DNA of 64,000 bases from an uncultured Lachnospiraceae bacterium (GCA_910585005.1 CAJUCN010000009.1:72122-136121), one strand, 5' to 3'; shown: positions 1-8,685, numbered from the stretch's first letter. The notes: generated by a model from the letters alone, not told the origin. Numbers and translations are program-made.

Positions 1-548
1 AAGAAAATATCTAAAAATATATTTCCAAAGGACGACAATAAAACTGCAATAAATGATAATGCACCATTTCCCAACGCCCTTAAAATTGCCAATAACATAT
101 TATTAAAGAAAAAAATCGGAATGCTAGCATAAAGAATTTGTAAATAAGACTTTGCCAATACATTAATTGCATAAGGCACCCGCATAATGTCTAGCACTGA
201 CGAAAGCGTATTTAGACAAATCACCTGTAAAAGAAAACCTATTGCCAAAGATAATACTAACGCATTATAAATGGACTGCCGTAAAAGTTCTTTTTGCCTC
301 ATCCTTGAACTTTGCGATATACACACTGAAAACCCCTGTGTTATACCTTGTATAAATCCAAATACCAAAAAGACGTACCATTCTATAGATCCTAAAGCTG
401 CTAACCCGTTTACACCTAATCTTCTACCTACAATTAACGCGTCTATAAACAAATACAATTGTTGGCAAATATTCCCAAGCATTAATGGAATGGAAAATTT
501 CACTATTACCTTCCACATACTTTCTTGTGTCATATCAACTGCATTCAT
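1..548 (-). CDS. MATE family multidrug/cation antiporter, N-terminal part
   Basis: The minus strand is open from an ATG at 548 to the window edge, about 182 codons with no stop, so the C-terminal part lies outside. The start has a GGAG ribosome site six bases upstream. The protein begins MNAVDMTQESMWK and continues with the first-helix pattern of MATE transporters (KFSIPLMLGNICQQLY, then a segment like LFIDALIVGRRLGVNG). Four to five hydrophobic segments follow. Family knowledge: these inner-membrane antiporters export drugs or metabolites using Na+ or H+. The substrate cannot be inferred. It resembles the full-length MATE at 52185-53534 only at family level. The family call is secure; the function is generic. 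Confidence 0.85.
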   Translation of the reverse strand, partial: MNAVDMTQESMWKVIVKFSIPLMLGNICQQLYLFIDALIVGRRLGVNGLAALGSIEWYVFLVFGFIQGITQGFSVCISQSSRMRQKELLRQSIYNALVLSLAIGFLLQVICLNTLSSVLDIMRVPYAINVLAKSYLQILYASIPIFFFNNMLLAILRALGNGALSFIAVLLSSFGNIFLDIF

Positions 549-719
549 ATAGTCTCCATTTATTCTCTTGACAGATCTTGAGAAAACCCTCTCTTCACTT
601 TTTTTCAATTTTAACTTTACTATAACACACTTTTTTTAGCAAATATACCCTATTATAATTTTTAAATTCATTATTTCACCAGTCACGACAACAAAAAACA
701 GCAGATTTACTCCGCCGCC
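549..719. other. AT-rich intergenic region upstream of the MATE gene
   Basis: Together with the remnant at 720-890 and the terminator at 951-996, this belongs to a 464-base stretch without an intact gene. It is AT-rich and presumably holds the MATE promoter. A TATAGT hexamer lies near 620 on the minus strand, but no good -35 match is spaced correctly, so no promoter is claimed. Nothing else is seen here. Confidence 0.4.
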
Positions 720-890
720 CTACTCACTTCCTATTCTCATGTCATTCTCCATCATTGCTTGGATTTCCTTCCTGCTACACTTTGGGATTGCTTCACAAGC
801 ATTGAGTAGCAGGTTGCTCATAATCACATTCATATCATGCCGCATAGACTTGTAGACGTCGTTGGCATTCTTCTGCCTGCACCCTATTTT
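720..890 (-). pseudogene. remnant of a GHKL (AgrC-type) histidine kinase, possibly internally deleted
   Basis: A minus-strand frame of 56 codons, from a stop at 891-893 to a stop at 720-722, has no start codon or ribosome site. It encodes KNANDVYKSMRHDMN followed directly by VIMSNLLLNACEAI. The first piece resembles the phospho-acceptor box of AgrC-like kinases (RHDxxNH). The second resembles their N-box (NLLxNAxEA). In intact kinases these are roughly 100 residues apart, so the fragment reads like an internally deleted relic. This is inference from motif shape only; it could be an unrelated random frame. Confidence 0.35.
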
Positions 891-950
891 TCACCATTAT
901 ACACTTTTAGACAATTACTGGCAAGAACTCCCCCCTCTGCTGCCCGCAGC

Positions 951-996
951 AAAAAAAGTGCAAAGCCCCTGATATTTCAAGAGGCTTTACACTTTT
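951..996 (-). terminator. intrinsic terminator of the GH-like operon
   Basis: A 16-bp inverted repeat (955-970 with 980-995, two wobble-type positions, nine-base loop) reads on the minus strand into a U-run encoded by the A-run at 951-957. It lies 17 bases after the stop codon at 1013, where the operon from 4552 should end. The complementary flanks may let it work in both directions. Confidence 0.85.
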
Positions 997-1012
997 CCCT
1001 TTGATCATTTCT

Positions 1013-2758
1013 CTATTTCTTCAACTCAAGTACATAATTAAATCCCGGCATCATCTCCAGTGTCACTTTGCCATCCGCCACCGGAATCTCCGTACCTTTC
1101 ACCAGATCCTTCACTGCTTTCACTCCATCGGCTACCTTTAAGCCAACGCTCTCTGCATAGGGAAGGTCAGAGCGCACGATCACTTTATCATTGTCATAAG
1201 CAAAAAGCTGTACCTGGGAAGGCCCGTCAAGGACTACAGGCATTTCTTTGCTAAGCAGTCCCCTGATCACATTCAGCACTTCTACCGGATAATGGTAAAG
1301 ATCACCCATATTATCAGGGATGGTAACTATAGCAATGCTGCCTGCCCCATAGCTGCAACGCAAAACTACAGGGAAGTTATTGTCCGTTCCATAAGCTGCC
1401 GCCAGCTCCCAAATATCGTTGGTGCAGTAATCCATCTGTGGAATCAGGATCGGCTTCATACCGGCATATTTGCCGCCAACCGTCACACCGCTGTTTTTGC
1501 TGTCCGCATATTCGCTGACCAGGGCTTTCCTGGAGGAATATTTCACATTCACGAACTCTTTGAAGGCATCACCCATCTTTCTTACAAAACCGCTGGTCAC
1601 CACCACGGATGCGCCATCTAACATACTCTTTTTCATCTTGGCAACAATATCTGCATCATCTGCTGCCCCTTCCGCCAAAAAGACCACCTTTTCCCCTTCG
1701 GGATAATCAATATAGGCTTCAAACGGAATACCGCACATTCCCAGATAGTTGTGGAGATTGTCTTCCCCTCTGCCATTTGCCGGCCTGTACGCTGCTGCAC
1801 CAACCGGATTGCCAAGCTTTCCTAAATATTCATCCACTTCCTTAAACAGTTCTCCTACCGCCGGTGCAAAAAGCCTGAAAGCCGGGTCTTTGATCATGGA
1901 ATCCAGACAGAATAAGGTAACTTCCTTCGCCTTGGCAAATAAGGTAAGATATCCCTGCTCCAAGTAGGAGGTCAGGTTGTAAGTACATTCATAAGGGTCA
2001 AACCATCCTCCCAGGTTCCGTCCAGGCGCTGCGCTTTCCAGGTAACGCATCACGAAATAACTTAAGTATTTGGGAAGGTGCTGCGCCGCATAAGTAGGAT
2101 TCCTGGTCTCTGTCCCTGTGTAGATAGAGTCAAACAATGCCGGTTCCATCTTAAGGTCATAGCCTGTCTCATTAAATACTTCATACCACTGAGGGAATTT
2201 CACGATCACGTTGATATCCGGGTTGACCTCCTTGGCTGTCTTCATCACGATCTCTTCCGTAATCTCCCTCTTTTCATCCAGGCGGAACTGGGACCATGTA
2301 CGGTCACCTTTTTTTGCCACACAGTCCTTGCAGCGGCAGTTTAAGAAATAAAAGTCGTCAAAAATCAGTTCGTCAAACACTTCTGCATTTAAGGCAACTG
2401 CTTTTCTTAAGATCTCCCGTCCTTCCGGGTTGGAATAACACAGAGAGATAAAGCCGTCCTCATTGGTCTCCCCTGCACAGGTTGTGATACCGCCGGATGT
2501 CGCAATCCCTTTGCTCTCAAAGTACTCTTTCGCCTTAAGAAGCTGCTCCTTGGTTGCCCAATTCATACCTCTGTAGCACTCTACATAAGCACGGCCGATC
2601 TTCACATTGTCGTAAAGCAGTTTAAACTTACGGTCAAACTCCTCTAAGTCAATCATGCCGTTAATGTTTGCGACAGGACAATACACAGCCACATTAAAAT
2701 TCTCATAGCTGGTCTTGGCAAGTCTCTGGGCAATACTTTTGTTTTTCATCTTTTCCAT
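1013..2758 (-). CDS. glycoside-hydrolase-like TIM-barrel protein, second of a tandem pair
   Basis: A 581-residue protein with no signal peptide, so probably cytoplasmic. The N-terminal half (about 20-330) looks like a glycoside-hydrolase TIM barrel: strand-like segments such as NFNVAVYCP, an acidic strand end IFDD at 132-135, and a C-x-C-x2-C cluster at 141-146 that could bind metal. About 340-480 resembles the Rossmann-like trimerisation domain of beta-galactosidase-type enzymes (ASVVVTSGF). The tail is beta-rich. The start has an AGGAGG-type site. The gene lies 24 bases after its paralogue (2783-4552), and the two are clearly co-transcribed. Substrate unknown. I do not recognise a named family with confidence. 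Confidence 0.7.
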   Translation of the reverse strand: MEKMKNKSIAQRLAKTSYENFNVAVYCPVANINGMIDLEEFDRKFKLLYDNVKIGRAYVECYRGMNWATKEQLLKAKEYFESKGIATSGGITTCAGETNEDGFISLCYSNPEGREILRKAVALNAEVFDELIFDDFYFLNCRCKDCVAKKGDRTWSQFRLDEKREITEEIVMKTAKEVNPDINVIVKFPQWYEVFNETGYDLKMEPALFDSIYTGTETRNPTYAAQHLPKYLSYFVMRYLESAAPGRNLGGWFDPYECTYNLTSYLEQGYLTLFAKAKEVTLFCLDSMIKDPAFRLFAPAVGELFKEVDEYLGKLGNPVGAAAYRPANGRGEDNLHNYLGMCGIPFEAYIDYPEGEKVVFLAEGAADDADIVAKMKKSMLDGASVVVTSGFVRKMGDAFKEFVNVKYSSRKALVSEYADSKNSGVTVGGKYAGMKPILIPQMDYCTNDIWELAAAYGTDNNFPVVLRCSYGAGSIAIVTIPDNMGDLYHYPVEVLNVIRGLLSKEMPVVLDGPSQVQLFAYDNDKVIVRSDLPYAESVGLKVADGVKAVKDLVKGTEIPVADGKVTLEMMPGFNYVLELKK

Positions 2759-2782
2759 AAGATATCATCCTCCTAAAATATT

Positions 2783-4552
2783 TTATTGATAAATCAATTC
2801 ATAGACATAATTCACACAAGGCGTCATTCCAAAAGTGATCTTCCCGTCCACAACAGGCATTTTTTCACCACTTATAAGCTCTTTCACCTCGCAGACGCCT
2901 TCAGGCAGTTTCAAAGTAACCTGTTCCGCATAAGGAAGATCGGATCTTACGATCGCATGGTCAATTGTTTTACCCTTTCCTCTTCCATTCCTATAAGTAA
3001 AAAGCTGTACCTGGGCAGGCCCTTCCACCATTACAGGTATTTCCTTATTAAACAACCCGCGGATCACATTAAGGACAGGAGCCGGATAATGGTAAAGGTC
3101 AGCCATATTATCGGGCACTGTAATGATACTGATGGTGCCGTCTCCATATTTACAACGCAGCACGATCGGGAAATTATTGTCTGTCCCATACCCAGCCGCA
3201 AGTTCCCAAATATCATTGGTGCAATAGTCAAGCTGGGGAATCATTATCTCTTTCCCACCTGCATACTTCCCACTAATGCTCACACCGCTGTTTTTACTGT
3301 CTGCAAATTCGCTGACCAGGGCTTTCCTGGAGGAATATTTCACATTCACAAACTCGCCAAAGGCATCTCCCAATTTGCGTACAAAGCCGCTGGTAACAAT
3401 TACAGATGCGCCGTCCATCATGCTTTCTTTCATCTTAGCAACAATGTCTCCATCATCCGCCGCACCTTCCGCAAGGAAGATCACCTTCTCCCCTTCCGGA
3501 TAGTCAATATATGGCTCAAAAGGAACGCCGCACATTCCAAGATAATTGTGGATATTATCTTCTCCCCTTGCGTAGACCGGCCTATACGCTGCCACGCCAA
3601 CCGGATCTCCCAGCTTGCCAAGGTATTCGTCCACTTCCGCAAACAATTCCCCTACTGCCGGTGCAAAAAGCCTGTATTCCGGCTCATATACCAACACCCC
3701 TAGCCCGAAAAGGGTTACTTCTTTCGGTTTTGCAAACAAAGTAAGATACCCCTGTTCCAAGTAAGAGGTCAAATTGTAGGTACACTCATAAGGGTCAAAC
3801 CATCCCCCCAGGTTCCGTCCAGGCGCCGCACTATCCAAATAACGCATGATAAAATAACTCAGGTATTTGGGGATATGCTGCTGTGCATAGCTGGGATTTC
3901 TGGTTTCTGTTCCTGTATAAATGGAATCAAACAGCTCCGGCTCTACTTTCAGGTCAAACCCTTCCTCGTCAAAGAACTCGTACCACTGAGGATACTTCAG
4001 GATCACATTGATATCCGGATTGATCTCCTTAGCTGTCTTCATAATAATTTCTTCTGCAATCTCTATTTTTTGGTCTAAACGAAACTGTGCCCAGCTCCGG
4101 TCTCCCTTTTGTTTCACACACTCTTCGCAACGGCAGTTAAGGAACAAAAAATCATCAAAAATAAATTCATCAAAAATTTCCGCATTCTGGGCAACCGCTT
4201 TCCTTAACGTCTCCCGTCCTTCCGGCTTTGAATAGCACAGAGAGATCCATCCCCCGTCCCTGCAATCTCCACAGGTCATAATTCCTCCGGAAGTTGCAAT
4301 GCCCTTGCTCTCGAAATACTCTTTCATTTTAAGGACTTGTTCCTTCTCGCACCAATCCAATGCACGATAGCATTCTATGTATGCCCGTCCTACCTTTACA
4401 TGGTCGCTGATCAGCCTAAAGCGTCTGTCAAAATCGTCAAAATCTGTAATATCCTTAATGACATCCGCCGGACAGTAAACTGCCACGTTAAAATTCTTAT
4501 AACTGCCCTTGGCAAATCTTTGTGCAACACTCTTGTTTCTCATCTTCTCCAT
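2783..4552 (-). CDS. glycoside-hydrolase-like TIM-barrel protein, first of a tandem pair
   Basis: This 589-residue paralogue of the downstream gene has the same order of parts: barrel-like N half with IFDDF and a C-x-C-x2-C cluster (NCRCEEC), a GATase/trimerisation-like middle domain, and a beta-rich tail. It has a short basic insertion (NGRGKGK) before the tail that the partner lacks. By eye about two thirds of N-terminal residues are identical, so the pair arose by duplication. No secretion signal is seen. It is the promoter-proximal gene. An AGGAGG-like site precedes the ATG, and a 32-bp palindrome lies 25 bases upstream. Probably an intracellular carbohydrate-active enzyme; the substrate is not inferable. 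Confidence 0.7.
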   Translation of the reverse strand: MEKMRNKSVAQRFAKGSYKNFNVAVYCPADVIKDITDFDDFDRRFRLISDHVKVGRAYIECYRALDWCEKEQVLKMKEYFESKGIATSGGIMTCGDCRDGGWISLCYSKPEGRETLRKAVAQNAEIFDEFIFDDFLFLNCRCEECVKQKGDRSWAQFRLDQKIEIAEEIIMKTAKEINPDINVILKYPQWYEFFDEEGFDLKVEPELFDSIYTGTETRNPSYAQQHIPKYLSYFIMRYLDSAAPGRNLGGWFDPYECTYNLTSYLEQGYLTLFAKPKEVTLFGLGVLVYEPEYRLFAPAVGELFAEVDEYLGKLGDPVGVAAYRPVYARGEDNIHNYLGMCGVPFEPYIDYPEGEKVIFLAEGAADDGDIVAKMKESMMDGASVIVTSGFVRKLGDAFGEFVNVKYSSRKALVSEFADSKNSGVSISGKYAGGKEIMIPQLDYCTNDIWELAAGYGTDNNFPIVLRCKYGDGTISIITVPDNMADLYHYPAPVLNVIRGLFNKEIPVMVEGPAQVQLFTYRNGRGKGKTIDHAIVRSDLPYAEQVTLKLPEGVCEVKELISGEKMPVVDGKITFGMTPCVNYVYELIYQ

Positions 4553-4576
4553 AAGCCATAATCCTCCTGATGTCTG

Positions 4577-4608
4577 TAGAACTTATGACATATATGTCAT
4601 AAGTTCTA
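4577..4608. promoter_or_regulatory. 32-bp perfect palindrome, probable operator of the GH-like operon
   Basis: Every base pairs across the centre at 4592/4593; the core reads ATGACATATATGTCAT. It lies 25-56 bases upstream of the ATG at 4552, just downstream of a TATACT hexamer on the minus strand. No U-run follows, so it is unlikely to be a terminator. Perfect dyads of this kind are typical binding sites for dimeric repressors. No regulator gene is adjacent, so the partner is unknown. Confidence 0.6.
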
Positions 4609-4701
4609 TTTATCCGTGAGTATAGCATAGCACCAATGTCAATCTGATTCTATTATGGTTATATATATTTATTGTATTTTTCTCTCTATTTAAATGCCAT
4701 G

Positions 4702-5742
4702 TCACTGCTTTAATCCCACCAGCTCCACTGCATGGGCAATGCCGGGTATACTCTGACCTTCGTTAAAGCTGGTCTTGGAAAGCAGCGCGCCAGTAGGGAC
4801 AAATAACACCCGTTTCCACTTCCCTTCTTCCAACTGCTTCAAAATATATGCAGACAACACCACTGCGCTGCAGCCACAGCCGCTTCCGCCGGCATGAGCG
4901 TCCTGGCTCTGATCATAAATTTCCATTCCACAGTCCATGTGTACCTTGGAAATATCCATCCCCTTTTCACGCATCATATCCCACAGCGCCTTCTGACCTA
5001 CGCTTCCCAGATCCCCGGTTATGATCTTGTCATAATCGGAAGGCTGCCGTCCAAAATCCATTAGATTATGGTAAATGGTATCGCAGGCCGCAGGCGCCAT
5101 ACATGCCCCCATGTTCATGGAATCCTTCAGGCCAAAATCGACGATCTTCCCTATTGTCAGTCCGGCAACCATTGCCCTGTCGTGGTCACTCCTGGTACTG
5201 CTCAAGATGAAAGCGCCGCTGCCCGTTACTGTCCATGTTGCAGAGAGAGGCCGCTGGTTCCCGTACCCTAATGGGAAACGGAACTCTTTTTCAGCGCTGG
5301 CAAAATGGCTGGATGTGACACATGCCGCATGTTCCGCCATCCCTCCGGCTATCATCACTGTGGCCATGGAAATGGAAAGGCCGCAGGTGGAACATGCCCC
5401 ATACATTCCAACCAGTGGTATCTGGAAAGAACCCACCCCAAAACTGCTTGCAATGGATTGACCAAGAAGGTCACCTGCAAACAAATACCGGATCCCGCCG
5501 CTGTCAATGCCAGATTTCCCTATGGCAAGCTGCAAGGCCTCCTTTTGCAGTGTACTTTCCGCTTCCTCCCAGGTTTCACATCCAAACTTATCATCCACGC
5601 CAACTACGTCGAAACAATCGCCAAAAGGCCCTTCCCCTTCCTTGGTCCCAACTACGGACGCGCTTGCTCTTATATAAACGGGCACAGGAACCTTAATGCT
5701 GCGCTGCCCCTGTTCAAAAATTGCACCTACTGTCGTTTCCAT
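4702..5742 (-). CDS. spoVAD: stage V sporulation protein AD
   Basis: At 346 residues, close to the usual length of about 340, it matches SpoVAD throughout: GPFGDCFD, LFAGDLLGQ, GMYGACSTC, FPLGYGNQRPLSATW, ITGDLGSVG and GGSGCGCSA. SpoVAD has a thiolase-like fold. It belongs to the SpoVA complex in the inner spore membrane that moves dipicolinic acid. It normally sits between spoVAC and spoVAE. Here it stands alone, 93 bases after an SGNH hydrolase gene, with spoVAC 3 kb away on the other strand and no spoVAE in view. Its ribosome site GGAGG lies inside a terminator-like hairpin, which is unusual. Identity is very secure. Confidence 0.96.
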   Translation of the reverse strand: METTVGAIFEQGQRSIKVPVPVYIRASASVVGTKEGEGPFGDCFDVVGVDDKFGCETWEEAESTLQKEALQLAIGKSGIDSGGIRYLFAGDLLGQSIASSFGVGSFQIPLVGMYGACSTCGLSISMATVMIAGGMAEHAACVTSSHFASAEKEFRFPLGYGNQRPLSATWTVTGSGAFILSSTRSDHDRAMVAGLTIGKIVDFGLKDSMNMGACMAPAACDTIYHNLMDFGRQPSDYDKIITGDLGSVGQKALWDMMREKGMDISKVHMDCGMEIYDQSQDAHAGGSGCGCSAVVLSAYILKQLEEGKWKRVLFVPTGALLSKTSFNEGQSIPGIAHAVELVGLKQ

Positions 5743-5791
5743 AAAAAAACCTCCGGATGATTTACTTTTGATTAGCTTTTCCCATCCGGAG
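5743..5791 (-). terminator. terminator-like hairpin that contains the spoVAD ribosome binding site
   Basis: On the minus strand a perfect 9-bp stem (CTCCGGATG at 5783-5791 with its complement at 5751-5759, 23-base loop) is followed by a G and seven Ts ending directly at the spoVAD ATG (5742). It looks like the terminator of the upstream SGNH gene. The GGAGG needed by spoVAD is in the 3' arm, so transcripts that read through would have this site hidden. Confidence 0.7.
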
Positions 5792-5835
5792 ATTTTTATT
5801 CATTTATCAAAAACTGTGCAAAAATATATTAAAGG

Positions 5836-7041
5836 TCAAACCCCATGGGCCATCAAAAACTGTTTCCACAAATCATTATATACACCAAGAAGATGGATCT
5901 GGTCAAACGTATAATCCGCTTTCAGATTGCCCTCCTCATCACAGACTACCTCATTGACATCAACGTAAAAAATCTGTTCATTATCCGCCAGAGTTGCCAC
6001 CGCATTGTTCCGCGCATTGATATTACTGTTATTAAAAATGGCATCGCTGCTGTTCTTTTCCCCGGATACGCGCATCACTCCCTGAATAATAATCTTGGCA
6101 TCCGGTTCCAGCCTGCGTAGGGTATCTACCACTTCCGTATATTCCTCCATATAATTTTCCGTAGTCCCCCGGCCCAGTTCATTGATCCCCACCATAAGAT
6201 AAATTTTACCGTAATCCTTCGCTGCAAGGGCCTGTTCCACTGTGCCCAGCCCTTTGAAATTCTCCTCCATGACTTTGTAGATGGTAAGGGAAGTCTCACA
6301 GTAAAAGTCTGCATGTTCTGACAGATCGGTATAGTCTCTAAGACCTACCGTCCGGGAATCCCCTATAAATAAAGCATCATCAAAATAAGTCTCGTCTACC
6401 TGGGAAAAGCCATAGGAAGCCGCCCGGATCACTCCCGCATCTCCATAAATATCTGCTGAAATATGATTCAAATACTCCTCATGAGTGCTTTCCCGCAGAG
6501 GCGCAAGCCTTCCTTCCGGAATCTCTTCCGCTCTTTGGTCAGGAAGATCCGCCTCACTGCCTTCCCCTTCCGGCAAAGGGCTTTTTTCCGGTTCATCTTC
6601 TTCCTCTTCCTGGACTCCCTCTTCCCCTTGTTTAGAAGGATCCTCCCCCACCTCTTCTGGGTTTCTTTCTTCCTGGCCTTCCTCCTTAGCCGTTTCCTGG
6701 GACGGGATTTTCGCTGGCGGGACTTCTTCCCGGTCAGAAGAAACCTGCTCATCCTTTTGTTCCACATCACCCGGATCCGCCATATCTTCTTGGGATGCTT
6801 CCGCCTGGGCTAAGTCCGTATCCATAGGCCCGCTGGTCGTTATACTCCCGTTTTCCAAGACCTGCCAGGGATATATGCCTTCATTCAATCCTGTAAACAT
6901 CACCGAAAGAAGCGGCGCTTTAAGGGGTGAATACTCCTGTCCGGCATAAATAGTCCGCCTCCCCCCTGCTGCAATTATCGTAAAAAAGATCCCAGTGCTT
7001 AAAAGCAATAAAAATAATGGGCATTTTTTTATTATTTTCAT
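5836..7041 (-). CDS. SGNH/GDSL-family hydrolase with N-terminal membrane anchor
   Basis: A 401-residue protein. Residues 7-26 form a hydrophobic signal anchor. About 75-185 is an E/P/D-rich low-complexity linker, perhaps spanning the wall. The C-terminal half is an SGNH hydrolase: block I FIGDSRTVG with Ser229, an asparagine-bearing block (VGINELG), and block V DQIHL with Asp380 and His383. It lies 14 bases after an MBOAT gene. MBOAT plus SGNH pairs commonly move acyl, usually acetyl, groups across the membrane onto extracellular glycans. That fits a surface O-acylation system here. The exact acceptor, wall or spore polymer, is unknown. Confidence 0.88.
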   Translation of the reverse strand: MKIIKKCPLFLLLLSTGIFFTIIAAGGRRTIYAGQEYSPLKAPLLSVMFTGLNEGIYPWQVLENGSITTSGPMDTDLAQAEASQEDMADPGDVEQKDEQVSSDREEVPPAKIPSQETAKEEGQEERNPEEVGEDPSKQGEEGVQEEEEDEPEKSPLPEGEGSEADLPDQRAEEIPEGRLAPLRESTHEEYLNHISADIYGDAGVIRAASYGFSQVDETYFDDALFIGDSRTVGLRDYTDLSEHADFYCETSLTIYKVMEENFKGLGTVEQALAAKDYGKIYLMVGINELGRGTTENYMEEYTEVVDTLRRLEPDAKIIIQGVMRVSGEKNSSDAIFNNSNINARNNAVATLADNEQIFYVDVNEVVCDEEGNLKADYTFDQIHLLGVYNDLWKQFLMAHGV

Positions 7042-7055
7042 TTATTTCCACACTC

Positions 7056-8432
7056 CTAAAATTTCAGATACATAAACGGATTCCCTGCGCTGCTTGACAA
7101 AAAGTAAACAGAATACCAAAAGATCACTGCCAGCAGCAAAACCACGATGGGATTTTTCTTATACTTCTCAAACAGCCGGAACACTGCCGGAACACACAGG
7201 GCGATACCTGCCAAAAAGTATATCCCATAATTTTGTGCATACCGTACAATATCCTGCTGATTGACGGCAATTCCCGGTCCCCCCAAAAAAGGAAAAAGAC
7301 GCCCGAAATATACCCCCAGATAAGAAAGGTCATTCACCGCAAATACCACCCAGGTAAGAGGAATCAAAAACAAGACATAGACATGCCCCAACACTGGCGC
7401 TTTATTTAACAGTTTTCCATAGACCAGCTTCTCCAAAATAATAAAAAGCCCTAACACTGCTCCCCAGATCACATAATTGACGCCATTCCCGTGCCAGATT
7501 CCTGTAAGCAGCCACACCACCGCAAGATTGAACACCAGCCGCACGCCGGAACATCTGCTTCCCCCCAGGGGAATATAAACATAATCCCGAAACCAGTTTC
7601 CCAGCGTCACATGCCATCTCCTATAAAACTCAGAAATGCTCTTAGACGCATACGGATGGTTAAAATTTTCAATAAAATGGTAGCCCAGCATTACCAAAAG
7701 GCCGGACGCCATCAAGGAATACCCCCAAAAATCAAAATAAAGCTGCAAAGAAAACCCTGCTGCCCCCAGCCACGCCAAAGGTGTGGAAATACTTTGAAAC
7801 CCGATCATTTGCAGGTCATTCCAAAGGATTGCCAGCCGGTCGGCCAAAAGAACTTTCATGCCCAGTCCCAGGATAAAATATTTCAATCCGTCTTCCAACT
7901 GCTCCAGGCTATAGTTCCTTGTCAGTTCAAACTCTCCCTCCCGGTAACGCATAATCGGGCCGGACACCACTTGGGGAAACATCATAAAGTAAAGCGCCGT
8001 ATATTTAAGCTGCGGCCTGCACCAAACTTCCCTCCTGTACAGATCTACCTGAAAGGATATCATCTTAAAAAGATAGAAACTAAGTCCCAGCGGAAGAAGC
8101 GCATTGGACACAAAGATCCCCAGCATCTTAAATGTGCATAGCACAAGGACATCCAGCGCCACCGCTTTTATCATATAGCGTTTTCTTCTCCGGTTCTGCC
8201 ACTCATGAAGTGCAAATCCCTCGCTCACCTTCCATGACTGAGCGGCAAACAAATGGTTTATCAATGTTGCCAGTACCAGTACCAAAATAAATTCCGGCTC
8301 CCCCACCGCATAAAAAATAATACTGCCTATCAGCAGCGTTATCTCCCGATGCCTTGACGGAGTAATGAAATATAAAATGAAAAAAACCGGCAAAAACCGG
8401 AATAAAAATTCCAAGCTGGAAAAACTGACCAT
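7056..8432 (-). CDS. MBOAT family membrane O-acyltransferase (AlgI/DltB-like)
   Basis: A polytopic membrane protein of 458 residues from the chosen ATG at 8432. This start gives the usual AlgI-like beginning (MVSFSSLEFLFRFLP) and follows an AAGG-rich site; an in-frame ATG at 8468 adds 12 polar residues. The MBOAT signatures are clear: FPQVVSGPIMRY, FYRRWHVTLGNWFRDY and the catalytic-histidine region TGIWHGNG. Family role: transfer of acyl groups from the cytoplasm to an extracellular carrier or polymer. The adjacent SGNH hydrolase is its likely partner. The gene is transcribed away from spoVAC. The family is secure; the acceptor is unknown. Confidence 0.92.
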   Translation of the reverse strand: MVSFSSLEFLFRFLPVFFILYFITPSRHREITLLIGSIIFYAVGEPEFILVLVLATLINHLFAAQSWKVSEGFALHEWQNRRRKRYMIKAVALDVLVLCTFKMLGIFVSNALLPLGLSFYLFKMISFQVDLYRREVWCRPQLKYTALYFMMFPQVVSGPIMRYREGEFELTRNYSLEQLEDGLKYFILGLGMKVLLADRLAILWNDLQMIGFQSISTPLAWLGAAGFSLQLYFDFWGYSLMASGLLVMLGYHFIENFNHPYASKSISEFYRRWHVTLGNWFRDYVYIPLGGSRCSGVRLVFNLAVVWLLTGIWHGNGVNYVIWGAVLGLFIILEKLVYGKLLNKAPVLGHVYVLFLIPLTWVVFAVNDLSYLGVYFGRLFPFLGGPGIAVNQQDIVRYAQNYGIYFLAGIALCVPAVFRLFEKYKKNPIVVLLLAVIFWYSVYFLSSSAGNPFMYLKF

Positions 8433-8651
8433 AACCTTACCTTTTTCCCTTTCTTTCAGAAAGCACAATTTTGCTTACTTTCTGTATTATAGTTTACCAT
8501 CCCGGACAAAAATCTACAAGATATGACAGCCTCCAGTTTTATGATTTTTATTATTAATTTTTTGTATATTTTTTCCTAACATCCACAAACTTATATTGAT
8601 CCTGGCAGCATAGATCCTATCAAAAAAGATCCTGCCTGTGGAAATAAAAAC

Positions 8652-8670
8652 GTCTGCCGATACGGCAGAC
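8652..8670 (+). promoter_or_regulatory. hairpin in the spoVAC leader
   Basis: A perfect 8-bp stem with a three-base ATA loop sits 16 bases before the spoVAC ATG and ahead of its AGAGG site. No T-run follows, so it is not a terminator. It may stabilise the mRNA or affect translation. It also argues that the in-frame ATG at 8638 is not the start. Confidence 0.5.
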
Positions 8671-8685
8671 AGAAAAGAGGAAATT

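Noticed and set aside
2786..3703. 305-codon plus-strand frame antisense to the GH-like gene
   Set aside because: Shadow frame without a start site; the opposite strand encodes an intact protein with a paralogue.
6463..6949. Long plus-strand frames opposite the SGNH linker, rich in S, R and F
   Set aside because: They arise from the repetitive Glu/Pro codons of the low-complexity linker read backwards.
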